Origin: Paenochrobactrum glaciei
Lineage (GTDB): Bacteria; Pseudomonadota; Alphaproteobacteria; Rhizobiales; Rhizobiaceae
Assembly (NCBI RefSeq): GCF_039522165.1
Contig: NZ_BAAADE010000001.1
Location: forward strand, 1,054,001-1,118,000
Direction: 5' to 3'
DNA length: 64,000 nucleotides
The number at the start of each line of letters is the position of its first letter. The stretch's first letter is position 1. A program made the position numbers and the translations under genes. This document shows positions 35,338-44,833 of this stretch, piece after piece. The notes beneath the pieces were generated by a model that had not been told where the DNA came from, ran no database searches, and was given only the letters and a program-made list of their open reading frames with translations.

Positions 35338-36876
35338 ATGTCCGCATCAGAAGTTTTTGAAATCCGTCTGCCCGATGAAGCAGCTACCATCGCTTTGGGC
35401 GAAGATCTGGCACTGGCGCTTAACCGCGGCGACTTGGTTACATTATCCGGCGATTTAGGTGCCGGAAAATCATCACTCGCACGCGCACTCATTCGCACCA
35501 TCGCCAATGATGAATTTTACGAGGTTCCAAGCCCGACATTTACTCTCGTGCAGGCCTATGATGAATTGCGCCTGCCCATCGCACATGCTGATCTTTATCG
35601 CTTGTCTGGTGGCGATGAACTTGATGAACTGGGCTTTGACGAATTTTTGCAAGATGGCGCTGTGTTGGTTGAATGGCCGGAACAGGCTGACGGCATGTTG
35701 GGCACACCTGACTTTGCCATTGAATTGCGCCATCCGGCAAACGGAGAACAAGGCCGCCTTGTTACTATTACCGCGCAAACAAGTGCTGCCAAACGCTTTA
35801 CCCGCTCCCGTGCTATCCGCGCATTTTTAGAAGAGCATAAGCGCCAGTTCAATGCGCAGCCAGCCAAGCGCCGCTATTTGCTCGGCGATGCGTCACCCCG
35901 CGCCTATGAAACAGTGTCTTCAGATTTTGGCACCGAAATCCTGATGAACGCGCCCGAGCTTAACAACGAACCTTTATTGCCGAATGGCAAAACCTATCGC
36001 AAAACCGCACATATTGCTGAGAGCTGCATTCCGTTTTCCGCCATCGACAAATTGATCAAGGCTCAAGGTTTTCGTGTACCAGAAATCTATGCCGAAGATT
36101 TAGCCAATGGCTTCATTTTGATGGAGCATTTGGGCATTGATGGTGTGCTGGACGAGAACCGTCAGCCCATCGTGACACGTTACTTAGAAGCCGCTCGTTT
36201 CTTAGCGCATTTCCATCAGGTTGAATGGCCGTTGAGCGTTAAAGTTGCCGGTTGCGATGATTATCAATTCGCACCATTTGACCGCGATGCGATGATGATT
36301 GAAGTGGATTTACTGTGTTCGTGGTATTTGCCGCGCATCACCGGCAAACAACCCGATGAAGCACAAAAACAATCCTATCACGCTGCATGGAACGAGGTTT
36401 TTCTAAAACTCGCAACAGCTGAAAATAGCTTGTTGCTGCGCGATTATCATTCGCCAAATCTCTTTTGGTTTGAAGAAAAATCCGGCATTGACCGCATCGG
36501 CATGATTGATTTTCAAGATGCTATGAATGGCCCTGCCGCTTATGATCTGGCCTCGCTTGCATTGGATGCGCGTGTAACCATTGCAGCAGAGCTTGAGCAA
36601 CAGATCATTGCCGCCTATTGCGAAACCCGCAAGAGCTTGGAGAAAGCCTTTGATGAGGCCGCCTTCATGAGCGCTTATGCGATTATGGGTGCGCAGCGTA
36701 ATTCCAAAATTCTTGGCATTTTTGTGCGTCTGGATGAGCGCGACGGCAAACCCCATTATTTGGCACATCTGCCGCGTATTCAGGATTATTTGCGCCGTGT
36801 CCTTACCCACCCCGATTTGAAACCGGTGGCGGACTGGTACGAAAAATATGGTTTGCTTACGGAGAAAAAACCATGA
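35338..36876 (+). CDS. tsaE: Fusion of TsaE (tRNA t6A ATPase) and an AmgK-like aminoglycoside-phosphotransferase-fold sugar kinase
   Basis: A 512-residue two-domain protein. Residues 1-160 are TsaE, the ATPase partner of TsaBD in tRNA t6A synthesis, with P-loop GDLGAGKSS at 38-46, PSPTFTLVQAY, the HADLYRL strand and VLVEWPE. Residues about 175-505 are an APH-fold kinase with the catalytic RDYHSPN (D369) and metal-binding DFQD (D391). The second domain resembles AmgK, which phosphorylates MurNAc and GlcNAc at the anomeric carbon for cell-wall recycling. The next gene is MurU-like and overlaps by four bases, which supports this. It begins four bases after divL. Confidence 0.9.
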   Translation: MSASEVFEIRLPDEAATIALGEDLALALNRGDLVTLSGDLGAGKSSLARALIRTIANDEFYEVPSPTFTLVQAYDELRLPIAHADLYRLSGGDELDELGFDEFLQDGAVLVEWPEQADGMLGTPDFAIELRHPANGEQGRLVTITAQTSAAKRFTRSRAIRAFLEEHKRQFNAQPAKRRYLLGDASPRAYETVSSDFGTEILMNAPELNNEPLLPNGKTYRKTAHIAESCIPFSAIDKLIKAQGFRVPEIYAEDLANGFILMEHLGIDGVLDENRQPIVTRYLEAARFLAHFHQVEWPLSVKVAGCDDYQFAPFDRDAMMIEVDLLCSWYLPRITGKQPDEAQKQSYHAAWNEVFLKLATAENSLLLRDYHSPNLFWFEEKSGIDRIGMIDFQDAMNGPAAYDLASLALDARVTIAAELEQQIIAAYCETRKSLEKAFDEAAFMSAYAIMGAQRNSKILGIFVRLDERDGKPHYLAHLPRIQDYLRRVLTHPDLKPVADWYEKYGLLTEKKP

Positions 36877-37595
36877 ACCATCTGAAAAAAGCAATGGTTC
36901 TGGCTGCGGGTTTAGGCAAGAGAATGCGCCCGATCACCGACACGATCCCCAAGCCAATGGTCAAGGTTTCGGGTAAAAAACTGATTGATTATAGCTTGGA
37001 TTCACTTGTTGAAGCAGGTGTCGGGCAAGCCGTGGTTAATGTGCATTATCTGGCTGACATCTTAGAAAAGCACCTAGAAACCCGCCAAGATATAGCAATC
37101 AGCATTTCAGATGAACGCGCTGAACTGCTTGATTCCGCAGGCGGCATTATCAATGCCTTGCCGCTCCTTGGAGATCAGCCGTTTTACATCCTCAATGCGG
37201 ATACATTCTGGGTTGATCTGCAAGGCGAGCCTGCCAATTTGCTAAAAATGGCAGCAGCTTTTGATGAAACCCGCATGGATATTTTGCTGATGGTTGCCCG
37301 CCTTGATCAGGCAACCGGCTATGACGGCAAAGGCGACTTTACCCTGACACCGGAAGCCCAGCTTTTGCGTCGTCAGGACAATGATCCGCAACCGGTTATT
37401 TATGCGGGTGCCGCCATTATTCACCCGCGCATTTTCAAAGATGCCGAGGCCGGTGTTTCCTCGCTCAATCGCTATTTCGACCATGCCATTGCCAATAAAC
37501 GCCTATATGCTATGCCGATGCATGGCCATTGGATAACGGTCGGTACACCCGATGCAATTGCCGATGCTGAAAAGGCGCTTGCAGCCCTGAACTAA
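36873..37595 (+). CDS. murU: Nucleotidyltransferase family protein, probable MurNAc-1-phosphate uridylyltransferase
   Basis: A 240-residue sugar-phosphate nucleotidyltransferase. The nucleotide loop LAAGLGKRMRPIT is at residues 10-22, followed by the PKPMVKV motif, a LLLVNVHYLAD-like strand region (VVNVHYLAD) and the catalytic NADTFW metal site near residue 109. The family includes MurU, which makes UDP-MurNAc from MurNAc-1-P and so bypasses MurA during recycling. The four-base overlap with the kinase fusion argues for the AmgK-MurU pair. An alternative is a glucose- or mannose-1-phosphate enzyme. Note that murA is also present at 60 kb. Confidence 0.85.
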   Translation: MNHLKKAMVLAAGLGKRMRPITDTIPKPMVKVSGKKLIDYSLDSLVEAGVGQAVVNVHYLADILEKHLETRQDIAISISDERAELLDSAGGIINALPLLGDQPFYILNADTFWVDLQGEPANLLKMAAAFDETRMDILLMVARLDQATGYDGKGDFTLTPEAQLLRRQDNDPQPVIYAGAAIIHPRIFKDAEAGVSSLNRYFDHAIANKRLYAMPMHGHWITVGTPDAIADAEKALAALN

Positions 37596-37628
37596 AGCCG
37601 GTCTGATAAAGAAGGAGAAGAGAAAAGA

Positions 37629-40600
37629 ATGAGCACCCAAACCCCGCACATCTTTTCCATTCCGCCCGGCACGCCCTTTCTGTCAAGCTTTGTCGATGCC
37701 TTGTTACAAGGTAAAATCATCAAAGGCTTTCCGGCTGATCCAAGCGATCCTTTAGCACTGGCCAAAGCCACCATCTATGTGCCGACACGCCGTGCGGCAC
37801 GTAGCCTGCGCTCACTTCTCGTTGAAAAAAGCCATGCCCGTTCGGCGATCCTGCCTTCTATCCGTGCACTCGGTGATGTGGATGAGGATGCAGTCTTCTT
37901 TGATGCCGATGCGCGGGAATTTCTGCAACTCGACCCGCCGATCAACAAGGCTGAACGCTTACTTTTGCTCACCCGCCTGATCAAACCGTGGCGCGAGAGC
38001 CTGCCTGAACATGTGCGCGCCCTTTTTGGCGTTGAAGATGTCTCAGTGCCGACCACCACCGCCGATGCCATCTGGCTGGCACGTGATCTGGCCAATCTGA
38101 TGGATCAGGTCGAAACTGAAAGTGCCGATTGGGCAGAGCTGAAACTCATCGCGCCTGATGAACTTGCCGATTGGTGGCGGGTAACATTGAGCTTTCTGGA
38201 AATCGTCACCACTCTTTGGCCGGAAGTTTTGAAAGAGCGCAGCGTTACCAATCCCGCTGCCTATCGTAATCGCCTGATTGAAATCGAAACCGATCGGCTC
38301 AAGCGCTTTCCCCCTGATGGCCCTGTGATTGCTGCCGGTACGACCGGCTCTATTCCGGCCACTGCCGAACTGATTGCAACCATTGCCAAACTGCCGCAAG
38401 GCGCACTTGTGCTACCCGGCCTTGACCGCGACCTTGATGATGCCGCCTGGCACATTTTAGGCAGGCCTGAACAAAATCCATCCACTTTCGGCCATCCGCA
38501 ATATGGTTTTTATCAGCTGCTCACCCGCATGAGCACCAATCGCGATGCAGTTGAACATCTGCCCGACCACTCGCCTGAAAAGCGGACATTAGAGCGCATT
38601 GCGGCTGAAGCTTTGCGGCCGGCAGAAAGCACCGAACATTGGCGCGATCTCTTGCAGCAGCCGGATATGACAATTGAGCATCGCTTGGCAGCCACACGTC
38701 AGATTGATCTGATTGAAACGGCCAATGAGCGCGAAGAAGCTTTAAGCGTTGCCTGTGCTTTACGTGAAGCCATCAGCGATCAAAACAAAACCGCAGCCCT
38801 TGTCACCGCCGACCGTAATCTGGCGCGCCGTGTGGCCGCAGAGCTTGCCCGCTTCGGCATTGAAGCCGATGATTCCGGCGGGCGTTTTTTACGCGATGCC
38901 GAACCTGTCACCCTCATGCGGCTGGTGATTGAAACCGTCTTTAATCCGGGCGATCCGGTGGCACTGCTGGCATTGCTGAAACACCCGCTGACAAAGCTTG
39001 GCAAACCTCGCATCGAACGCCGCTTAGCCGCAGAAGCGCTGGAACTGATTGCCTTTCGCGGCGGTACAGGCCGTGCGTCGATTGCTGAATTGCCGGAGTT
39101 TTTTGAAGGTAAACTCACCGAAGGGCTGAATGCCAACCGCAAGCCTTTATGGATTGATCTGACGGTTGAAGAACAGATCACAAATGCACGGACTTTGTGT
39201 GAAGAACTCTCGCAAGCGGTTAAACCGCTGGCTGATTTCACCAAAAGTGCCGGTCAGCACACGGATATGGCAGCGATTGTGCGTGCAAGCGTGGAGGTGC
39301 TTGAAACACTCGCGCGTGATGAACAGGGAAATGTCGGCGCACTTTATTCCGGCGAGGCTGGCGAACAATTTGCCTCCCTTTTGCGCAATCTGATTGCCAC
39401 TGAAGCCGAGCTGGAATTTGAAACCATTGAATGGCCAGCTGTTTTTGAAGCATTGATTTCCGGCGAAACTGTCAAACCGCGTCCGGGTGGTAATCCGCGC
39501 CTGTTTATTTGGGGCGCGCTGGAAGCCCGTCTGCAAACCATTGATACGGTGATTATCGGTGGCCTCAATGAAGGCAGCTGGCCGTCCAAAACACGCAATG
39601 ACCCTTTCATGTCGCGCCCGATGAAAGCGCAGATCGCATTGGAACCACCGGAACGACGCACCGGCCTTGCCGCTCATGATTTCCAGATGGCTTTGGGCAT
39701 GGATCATGTCGTGCTTTCGCGTGCTGATCGCACCGACAATGCACCCACCGTGCCATCACGCTGGCTGCAACGTCTGCAAACGGTGCTTGGTAATGAAGTG
39801 ACCGAGCACATGCGCCAGCGTGGGGCACGCTTTTTGCATTGGGCGCGTGAAATCGACCGCTCTGCGGATGTGCCTTTCGTTAAACGTCCTGAGCCGAAGC
39901 CGCCGGTTGAAGCGCGGCCAACGCATTTCTCGGTCACTGATATTGAAACATTGCGGCGCGACCCATATGCGATTTATGCCCGTAAAATCCTGAAATTGAA
40001 CCCGCTTGATCCGCTGATCCGTGATCCCGGACCTGCCGAGCGCGGCACGCTGTTTCATGATATTATTGGTCATTTCACCCAATCAGGGTTTGATGTCATG
40101 GCAGCCGAAGCCCATCAAAATCTGATCGAAATCGGCCGTCAGTTTTTTGCTGATGCCGATTTGCCGGTTGAGATCGAAGCCGTCTGGTGGCCTCGCTTTG
40201 AAGCTTTGGTGCCGGAGTTTTTAAACTGGGAGCGTGATCGCAACTATAACGTCAAAACGCGTCACGCCGAAATCGCCTCGAAAAAACGTGAAGTCGGCTC
40301 GCTCGGCATCACGCTTTCAGGCCGTGCCGACCGTGTTGATATGATGCAGGATGGCACTACCGAAATTATTGACTTTAAAACCGGTTCCACGCCCTCACCT
40401 AAACAGGCACATATTTTGCTGTCCCCGCAGCTAGCACTGGAAGCAGCGCTGCAAGCACGCGGTGCCTTTGAAGAAGTGGGGGAAATACCAGCCTCTGATC
40501 TTCTATATGTGCGCCTTAAAGCCAATGGCGCGGTCGTGCCGGAATCCATTTTGAAAATCAGCCGACCGGAACCAAGCCAGAAAACCGCACCCGAAATTGG

Positions 40601-40781
40601 CGAGGAAGCATGGCGCAGGTTAGAAGAATTGCTGAGCGAATATAAGAGCCAGACCAAGGGCTATTTATCCCGCGCCCTGCCGTTTCGTGAAACCGATCTC
40701 ACCGGCGATTATGACCACCTCGCCCGCGTGCTGGAATGGTCGGCCGGTGGCGCTGATGGCGGTGAAGGATCAAGCGAATGA
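37629..40781 (+). CDS. addB: Double-strand break repair protein AddB
   Basis: A 1050-residue alphaproteobacterial AddB, the partner of AddA in the RecBCD-like helicase-nuclease that resects DNA ends for RecA. The N-terminal part has helicase-like folds (IYVPTRRAARSLRSLL near 55), and the C-terminal PD-(D/E)XK nuclease reads GRADRVDMMQ and EIIDFKTGSTPS near 898-925. A strong site (GAAGGAGAAG) lies upstream of the ATG at 37629. It overlaps addA by four bases. Length and order are normal for the class. No classical Walker A is evident at the N-terminus, in line with AddB being the non-motor subunit in alphaproteobacteria. Confidence 0.94.
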   Translation: MSTQTPHIFSIPPGTPFLSSFVDALLQGKIIKGFPADPSDPLALAKATIYVPTRRAARSLRSLLVEKSHARSAILPSIRALGDVDEDAVFFDADAREFLQLDPPINKAERLLLLTRLIKPWRESLPEHVRALFGVEDVSVPTTTADAIWLARDLANLMDQVETESADWAELKLIAPDELADWWRVTLSFLEIVTTLWPEVLKERSVTNPAAYRNRLIEIETDRLKRFPPDGPVIAAGTTGSIPATAELIATIAKLPQGALVLPGLDRDLDDAAWHILGRPEQNPSTFGHPQYGFYQLLTRMSTNRDAVEHLPDHSPEKRTLERIAAEALRPAESTEHWRDLLQQPDMTIEHRLAATRQIDLIETANEREEALSVACALREAISDQNKTAALVTADRNLARRVAAELARFGIEADDSGGRFLRDAEPVTLMRLVIETVFNPGDPVALLALLKHPLTKLGKPRIERRLAAEALELIAFRGGTGRASIAELPEFFEGKLTEGLNANRKPLWIDLTVEEQITNARTLCEELSQAVKPLADFTKSAGQHTDMAAIVRASVEVLETLARDEQGNVGALYSGEAGEQFASLLRNLIATEAELEFETIEWPAVFEALISGETVKPRPGGNPRLFIWGALEARLQTIDTVIIGGLNEGSWPSKTRNDPFMSRPMKAQIALEPPERRTGLAAHDFQMALGMDHVVLSRADRTDNAPTVPSRWLQRLQTVLGNEVTEHMRQRGARFLHWAREIDRSADVPFVKRPEPKPPVEARPTHFSVTDIETLRRDPYAIYARKILKLNPLDPLIRDPGPAERGTLFHDIIGHFTQSGFDVMAAEAHQNLIEIGRQFFADADLPVEIEAVWWPRFEALVPEFLNWERDRNYNVKTRHAEIASKKREVGSLGITLSGRADRVDMMQDGTTEIIDFKTGSTPSPKQAHILLSPQLALEAALQARGAFEEVGEIPASDLLYVRLKANGAVVPESILKISRPEPSQKTAPEIGEEAWRRLEELLSEYKSQTKGYLSRALPFRETDLTGDYDHLARVLEWSAGGADGGEGSSE

Positions 40782-43700
40782 AAAAGCCTTTGAACATTCC
40801 GCCGGAAACAATTTTAGCGCAGAGCAAAGCTGCCAATCCGTTTGACAGTGTCTGGGTTTCGGCCAATGCCGGTTCCGGCAAAACGCATGTTTTGACCGAG
40901 CGCGTTATTCGCCTCTTGCTGGAAGGCACAGACCCTTCAAAAATCCTCTGCCTGACTTACACCAAAGCCGCAGCTGCGGTGATGCAAAACCGCGTTTTCT
41001 CACGGCTTTCCGATTGGGCGATGCTGGATGATGCGCAACTGGCAAAAGTGCTGGAAAAACTGGAAGGGCAAAGCCCATCCAATGCCCGCCTGAATGTGGC
41101 ACGTCGTCTGTTTGCCCGTGCGTTGGAAACGCCGGGTGGTTTGAAAATTCAGACCATTCACGCATTTTGCGAAGCGATCCTGCATCAGTTTCCACTGGAA
41201 GCCAATATTGCCGGCCATTTTGAAATGCTCGACGATTTGATGCAGGCAGCGCTCATCGCTGAAGCGCGTCGTCAATTGCTGGAAACAGCGCATAATGGCG
41301 GCAACTTGATTTTGGCTGAAGCCTTCACGCAGGTGCTTGATGCAGCAGGGGAATTTGGCCTGCAGAACCTGCTTGATGAAGCCATCTGGCAACGCCACGG
41401 TTTGCAAGAGTTTTTGACGGCTCTTGGCGTGGCATCAGAGCGCGAAGCTGCGTTACGCAGCATCTTCCGTTTTGAGCCTCATGAGACAGAAGCAACCATT
41501 CTTAATGACCAATTACCGGTATTGGAATTTGAGGAAGATGTGCTTGACCTCATCCTTTCCATCCCGAAAGGAGCGGCACGCGCACAGGATTTTGCCCTGC
41601 AACTAAAACAGCTGAGCAAAGTGGAAACTTTGCGCGACAAGCAGGAAGTGCTCGCGGAAGCATTTTTGAAAAAGACCGACGGCATGCCGAAAGCTGCCTC
41701 TTATGTCGGCTCGGCAGCAGTGCGGAAACTGCTGCCAGATTTTGATGATCGTTTCACCGAAGTGTCCACCCGCATTTATGAGGCGATGGAGCGGATAAAA
41801 CTGTTGCGTCTGGTACGGCTTAATCTTGCTGCCTATCAGATTATCGACGAGCTTTTGTCCCGCTATCAATTGCTGAAACGCCGCCGCGGTTTGCTGGATT
41901 TTGATGATCTCATTACCCGCACCGTGGCGCTTCTTGCCCGTGATGGTGCGGGACAATGGGTGCAATATAAGCTTGATCGCGGCATTGATCATGTGCTTGT
42001 CGATGAAGCACAAGATACCAGCCCCGACCAATGGCGCGTTATCCGTATGCTGTCGGATGAGTTTTTCTCCGGCCTTGGCCAGCGTGATGTCCGGCGCACA
42101 CTATTTGCTGTGGGCGATGAAAAACAATCGATCTACTCTTTCCAAGGGGCTGTGCCTGAAGATTTTGCCGCCTCCGGCCAAGATGTTAAAAAACAAGCCG
42201 AACGTGCCGAGCTTACTTTTGAAAAAGTGAGCCTCAATTTTTCCTTCCGTTCCACGCCGGATGTTTTAAGTGCGGTGGATGAAGTGTTTTCGCGCCCTGA
42301 AGCGTTTCGCGGACTTGGGCTTGAACCTGCCCCGACGCTTCATGCCGCCATCCGCAGCGATGCACCGGGTGACGTTGAAATCTGGGATATGCTGACACCG
42401 CATGTGGTGGAAGAGCCGGATGACTGGCGCACCCCTGTCGATCATCTGGCAGCGCCCGCCATTCGGCTTGCTGACCAGATTGCCTTAACCATCCGCCATT
42501 GGCTTGATAGTGGTGCGATTATTCCCGGCAAGGGACGCAAGATCGCCCCGCGAGATATTATGGTGCTGGTGCGCAAACGCGACCAGTTCATGCCTGCACT
42601 CTCGCGCGCACTGAAAAACAATCTGGTGCCTGTTGCGGGTGCTGACCGTTTGCGCCTGACCTCTCATATTGCCATTCAGGACTTGATGGCAATCGGGCGC
42701 TTTGTGTTGCAGCCTGCTGATAATCTCTCGCTTGCTGCTTTGTTGAAAAGCCCGCTTTTCGGCTGGGATGATGATAAATTATTTGCGCTTGCCCATGATC
42801 GCGCCAAAGGTCAGATATTGTTTGAAAAACTCTATCAGGCTTCCCGCGATGATGCCAAACTTGCCAAAGTGCACAAAAAGCTCAGCCACTGGCGTTCAAT
42901 GGCCGATACTATGCCGGTTTATGAATTCTATACCCATATTTTAAGTGCAGATGGTGCGCGCCGTTTGCTGCTGGCGCGTCTTGGGCCGGAAGCCGGAGAT
43001 ATTATTGATGAGTTTCAAAATTATGCACTGGCAACAGAGCGTGCCGGACTGCCGGGCTTACAATCCTTTTTAGAGACGCTGGAAGCCGCCACACCGGAGA
43101 TTAAACGCGAGCTGGACCAAAGCCGCGATGAAGTGCGCATCATGACTGTGCATGCCTCTAAGGGGCTGGAAGCGGCTATTGTTTTTCTGGTTGATCCGGG
43201 CAATAGCGCATGGACAAGTAGTCTGGCACCCAAACTCATCGCCATTCCCATGCACGAGCCGGACGGTTTTCAGGGCAAGGGCTATTTATGGCAACCGAAC
43301 AAGTCTCTTGAAACAAGTGCCACGATTGAGCAGCGCGAGGAATTGAAAACCCGCTCTGAGGAAGAATATCGCCGCCTTCTTTATGTGGGTATGACGCGCG
43401 CCGAAGACCGTTTGATTGTCTGCGGCTATCGTGGCGTGCGCGAAAGCGGTGAGACATGGCACAAGCTTGTTGATGATGCTTTAAACCCGCTTTCGGATGT
43501 TTTTGAGCATCCGGTGGAAGGGGTAAGCGCGCGGCGCTATCAAAAAACACCGCTTGGCGACATTACGCTTCATGAAACGGAAGAAACTACGCCACATAGC
43601 TATCCGCCATTACCGGAGGCTTTCCGCACCCGTATGGCACCGGAAAAGGGCATGCCCCGTCCGCTGACACCATCGGGGGCTTCCGCACTGATTGAACTGG

Positions 43701-44308
43701 AAGATGCGCCGCCAATCGGCAATCAATCGCCAGTGCTGGAACCATTAAACAACAGCCCCGCTTTTGCGCTCCAGCGCGGCACTATCATGCATGCTTTGTT
43801 GCAGCATTTGCCTAATGTGCCCGTTGATGAGCGAGCGTCTTCGGCTCAACAATATTTGCAACATGCCGGAAAAGACTGGAGCGCGGAAAACCGCGAAAAA
43901 GCGTGGAAATCGATTGAGACAATTCTCAATGATCCAGCCTTTGCCGAGGTTTTTGAGGTCAATTCCAAAACGGAAGTTTCCGTAATGGGTATGCTCGATT
44001 TAAACGGCAAAGAACAAGCCGTTTCCGGCATTATCGACCGCCTGAGCGTGAGCGATACAACCGTTCGCATCATTGATTATAAAACCAATCGCCCGCCTGC
44101 TTTGACGCTTGAAGAGGTGCCTTCTGCCTATATCACGCAGCTTGCCCTTTACCGCGAGCTGATGAAACCGCTTTATCCGCAGCATAAAATTGAAGCGGCA
44201 CTGCTTTTCACCGAAGCGCCAATCCTGATTGAACTGCCGGAAGAGGCAATGGAGCAAGCCATCACAAAACTTGCAAAACACAAATCTGAGAAAATTGCGG
44301 ATGAATGA
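40778..44308 (+). CDS. addA: Double-strand break repair helicase-nuclease AddA
   Basis: A 1176-residue UvrD/Rep superfamily 1A helicase fused to a RecB-type nuclease. It has Walker A ANAGSGKTHVLTERV near residue 30, motif II DEAQDTSPDQWRVI near 409-422, motif III DEKQSIYSFQGA near 447, motif V VHASKGLEAAIVF near 792 and motif VI RRLLYVGMTRAEDRL near 870. The nuclease active site GIIDRLS and RIIDYKTNRPP is near 1086-1110. It is the motor and one nuclease of AddAB. It is translationally coupled to addB by an ATGA overlap. Confidence 0.96.
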   Translation: MKKPLNIPPETILAQSKAANPFDSVWVSANAGSGKTHVLTERVIRLLLEGTDPSKILCLTYTKAAAAVMQNRVFSRLSDWAMLDDAQLAKVLEKLEGQSPSNARLNVARRLFARALETPGGLKIQTIHAFCEAILHQFPLEANIAGHFEMLDDLMQAALIAEARRQLLETAHNGGNLILAEAFTQVLDAAGEFGLQNLLDEAIWQRHGLQEFLTALGVASEREAALRSIFRFEPHETEATILNDQLPVLEFEEDVLDLILSIPKGAARAQDFALQLKQLSKVETLRDKQEVLAEAFLKKTDGMPKAASYVGSAAVRKLLPDFDDRFTEVSTRIYEAMERIKLLRLVRLNLAAYQIIDELLSRYQLLKRRRGLLDFDDLITRTVALLARDGAGQWVQYKLDRGIDHVLVDEAQDTSPDQWRVIRMLSDEFFSGLGQRDVRRTLFAVGDEKQSIYSFQGAVPEDFAASGQDVKKQAERAELTFEKVSLNFSFRSTPDVLSAVDEVFSRPEAFRGLGLEPAPTLHAAIRSDAPGDVEIWDMLTPHVVEEPDDWRTPVDHLAAPAIRLADQIALTIRHWLDSGAIIPGKGRKIAPRDIMVLVRKRDQFMPALSRALKNNLVPVAGADRLRLTSHIAIQDLMAIGRFVLQPADNLSLAALLKSPLFGWDDDKLFALAHDRAKGQILFEKLYQASRDDAKLAKVHKKLSHWRSMADTMPVYEFYTHILSADGARRLLLARLGPEAGDIIDEFQNYALATERAGLPGLQSFLETLEAATPEIKRELDQSRDEVRIMTVHASKGLEAAIVFLVDPGNSAWTSSLAPKLIAIPMHEPDGFQGKGYLWQPNKSLETSATIEQREELKTRSEEEYRRLLYVGMTRAEDRLIVCGYRGVRESGETWHKLVDDALNPLSDVFEHPVEGVSARRYQKTPLGDITLHETEETTPHSYPPLPEAFRTRMAPEKGMPRPLTPSGASALIELEDAPPIGNQSPVLEPLNNSPAFALQRGTIMHALLQHLPNVPVDERASSAQQYLQHAGKDWSAENREKAWKSIETILNDPAFAEVFEVNSKTEVSVMGMLDLNGKEQAVSGIIDRLSVSDTTVRIIDYKTNRPPALTLEEVPSAYITQLALYRELMKPLYPQHKIEAALLFTEAPILIELPEEAMEQAITKLAKHKSEKIADE

Positions 44309-44421
44309 GGTTTACGCATCTGAGATTGGTTCACAGATGTGAGAATTAAACTATATATGCTTGACGCAAGGCGCATCAAACACCACATAATGTGGCACAT
44401 AGAATCGAAAAGGAACGCCCC

Positions 44422-44745
44422 ATGGCAACCGTAAAAATTGACAACAGCAACTTCCAGTCCGACGTTTTGCAGGCCGATGTGCCTGTTGTCGTAGATTTCT
44501 GGGCTGAATGGTGCGGCCCTTGCAAAATGATTGCACCGTCATTGGACGAAATCGCTGCTGAAATGGCAGGTCAGGTTAAAATCGCCAAGCTCAACATTGA
44601 CGAAAATCCGGAACTCGCAGCTCAGTTCGGCGTACGTTCAATCCCGACCCTGTTGATGTTCAAGAACGGTGAAGTTGCAGCCAATATGGTTGGTGCAGCA
44701 CCTAAAAGCCGTTTGGCTGACTGGATCAAAAATTCAGCTGCTTAA
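44422..44745 (+). CDS. trxA: Thioredoxin 1
   Basis: A 107-residue thioredoxin with the redox motif WCGPC (residues 31-35), FWAEWCGPCKMIAP around it, the cis-proline IPTLL near residue 75, and normal length. It reduces protein disulfides in the cytoplasm. The ATG at 44422 follows AAAAGGAA; a longer reading adds ten unlike residues. It starts 113 bases after addA and may have its own promoter, as TTGACG lies near 44360. A strong terminator follows. Confidence 0.97.
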   Translation: MATVKIDNSNFQSDVLQADVPVVVDFWAEWCGPCKMIAPSLDEIAAEMAGQVKIAKLNIDENPELAAQFGVRSIPTLLMFKNGEVAANMVGAAPKSRLADWIKNSAA

Positions 44746-44764
44746 TCGGCTGATGTTTAAGATT

Positions 44765-44798
44765 AAAAAAAGCGGCTTCTCACGAAGCCGCTTTTTTT
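44765..44798. terminator. Bidirectional terminator between trxA and folC
   Basis: AAAAAGCGGCTTC and GAAGCCGCTTTTT pair around a short TCAC-like loop, with A-run before and T-run after. It serves trxA on the plus strand and folC on the minus strand. Confidence 0.92.
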
Positions 44799-44833
44799 AT
44801 GATCTCATTTTAAAGCTGCTCAAACAGCCCTGA

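Noticed and set aside
39147..39707. A 186-codon open frame opposite addB
   Set aside because: It is antisense to conserved addB coding sequence, with no start signal or domain.
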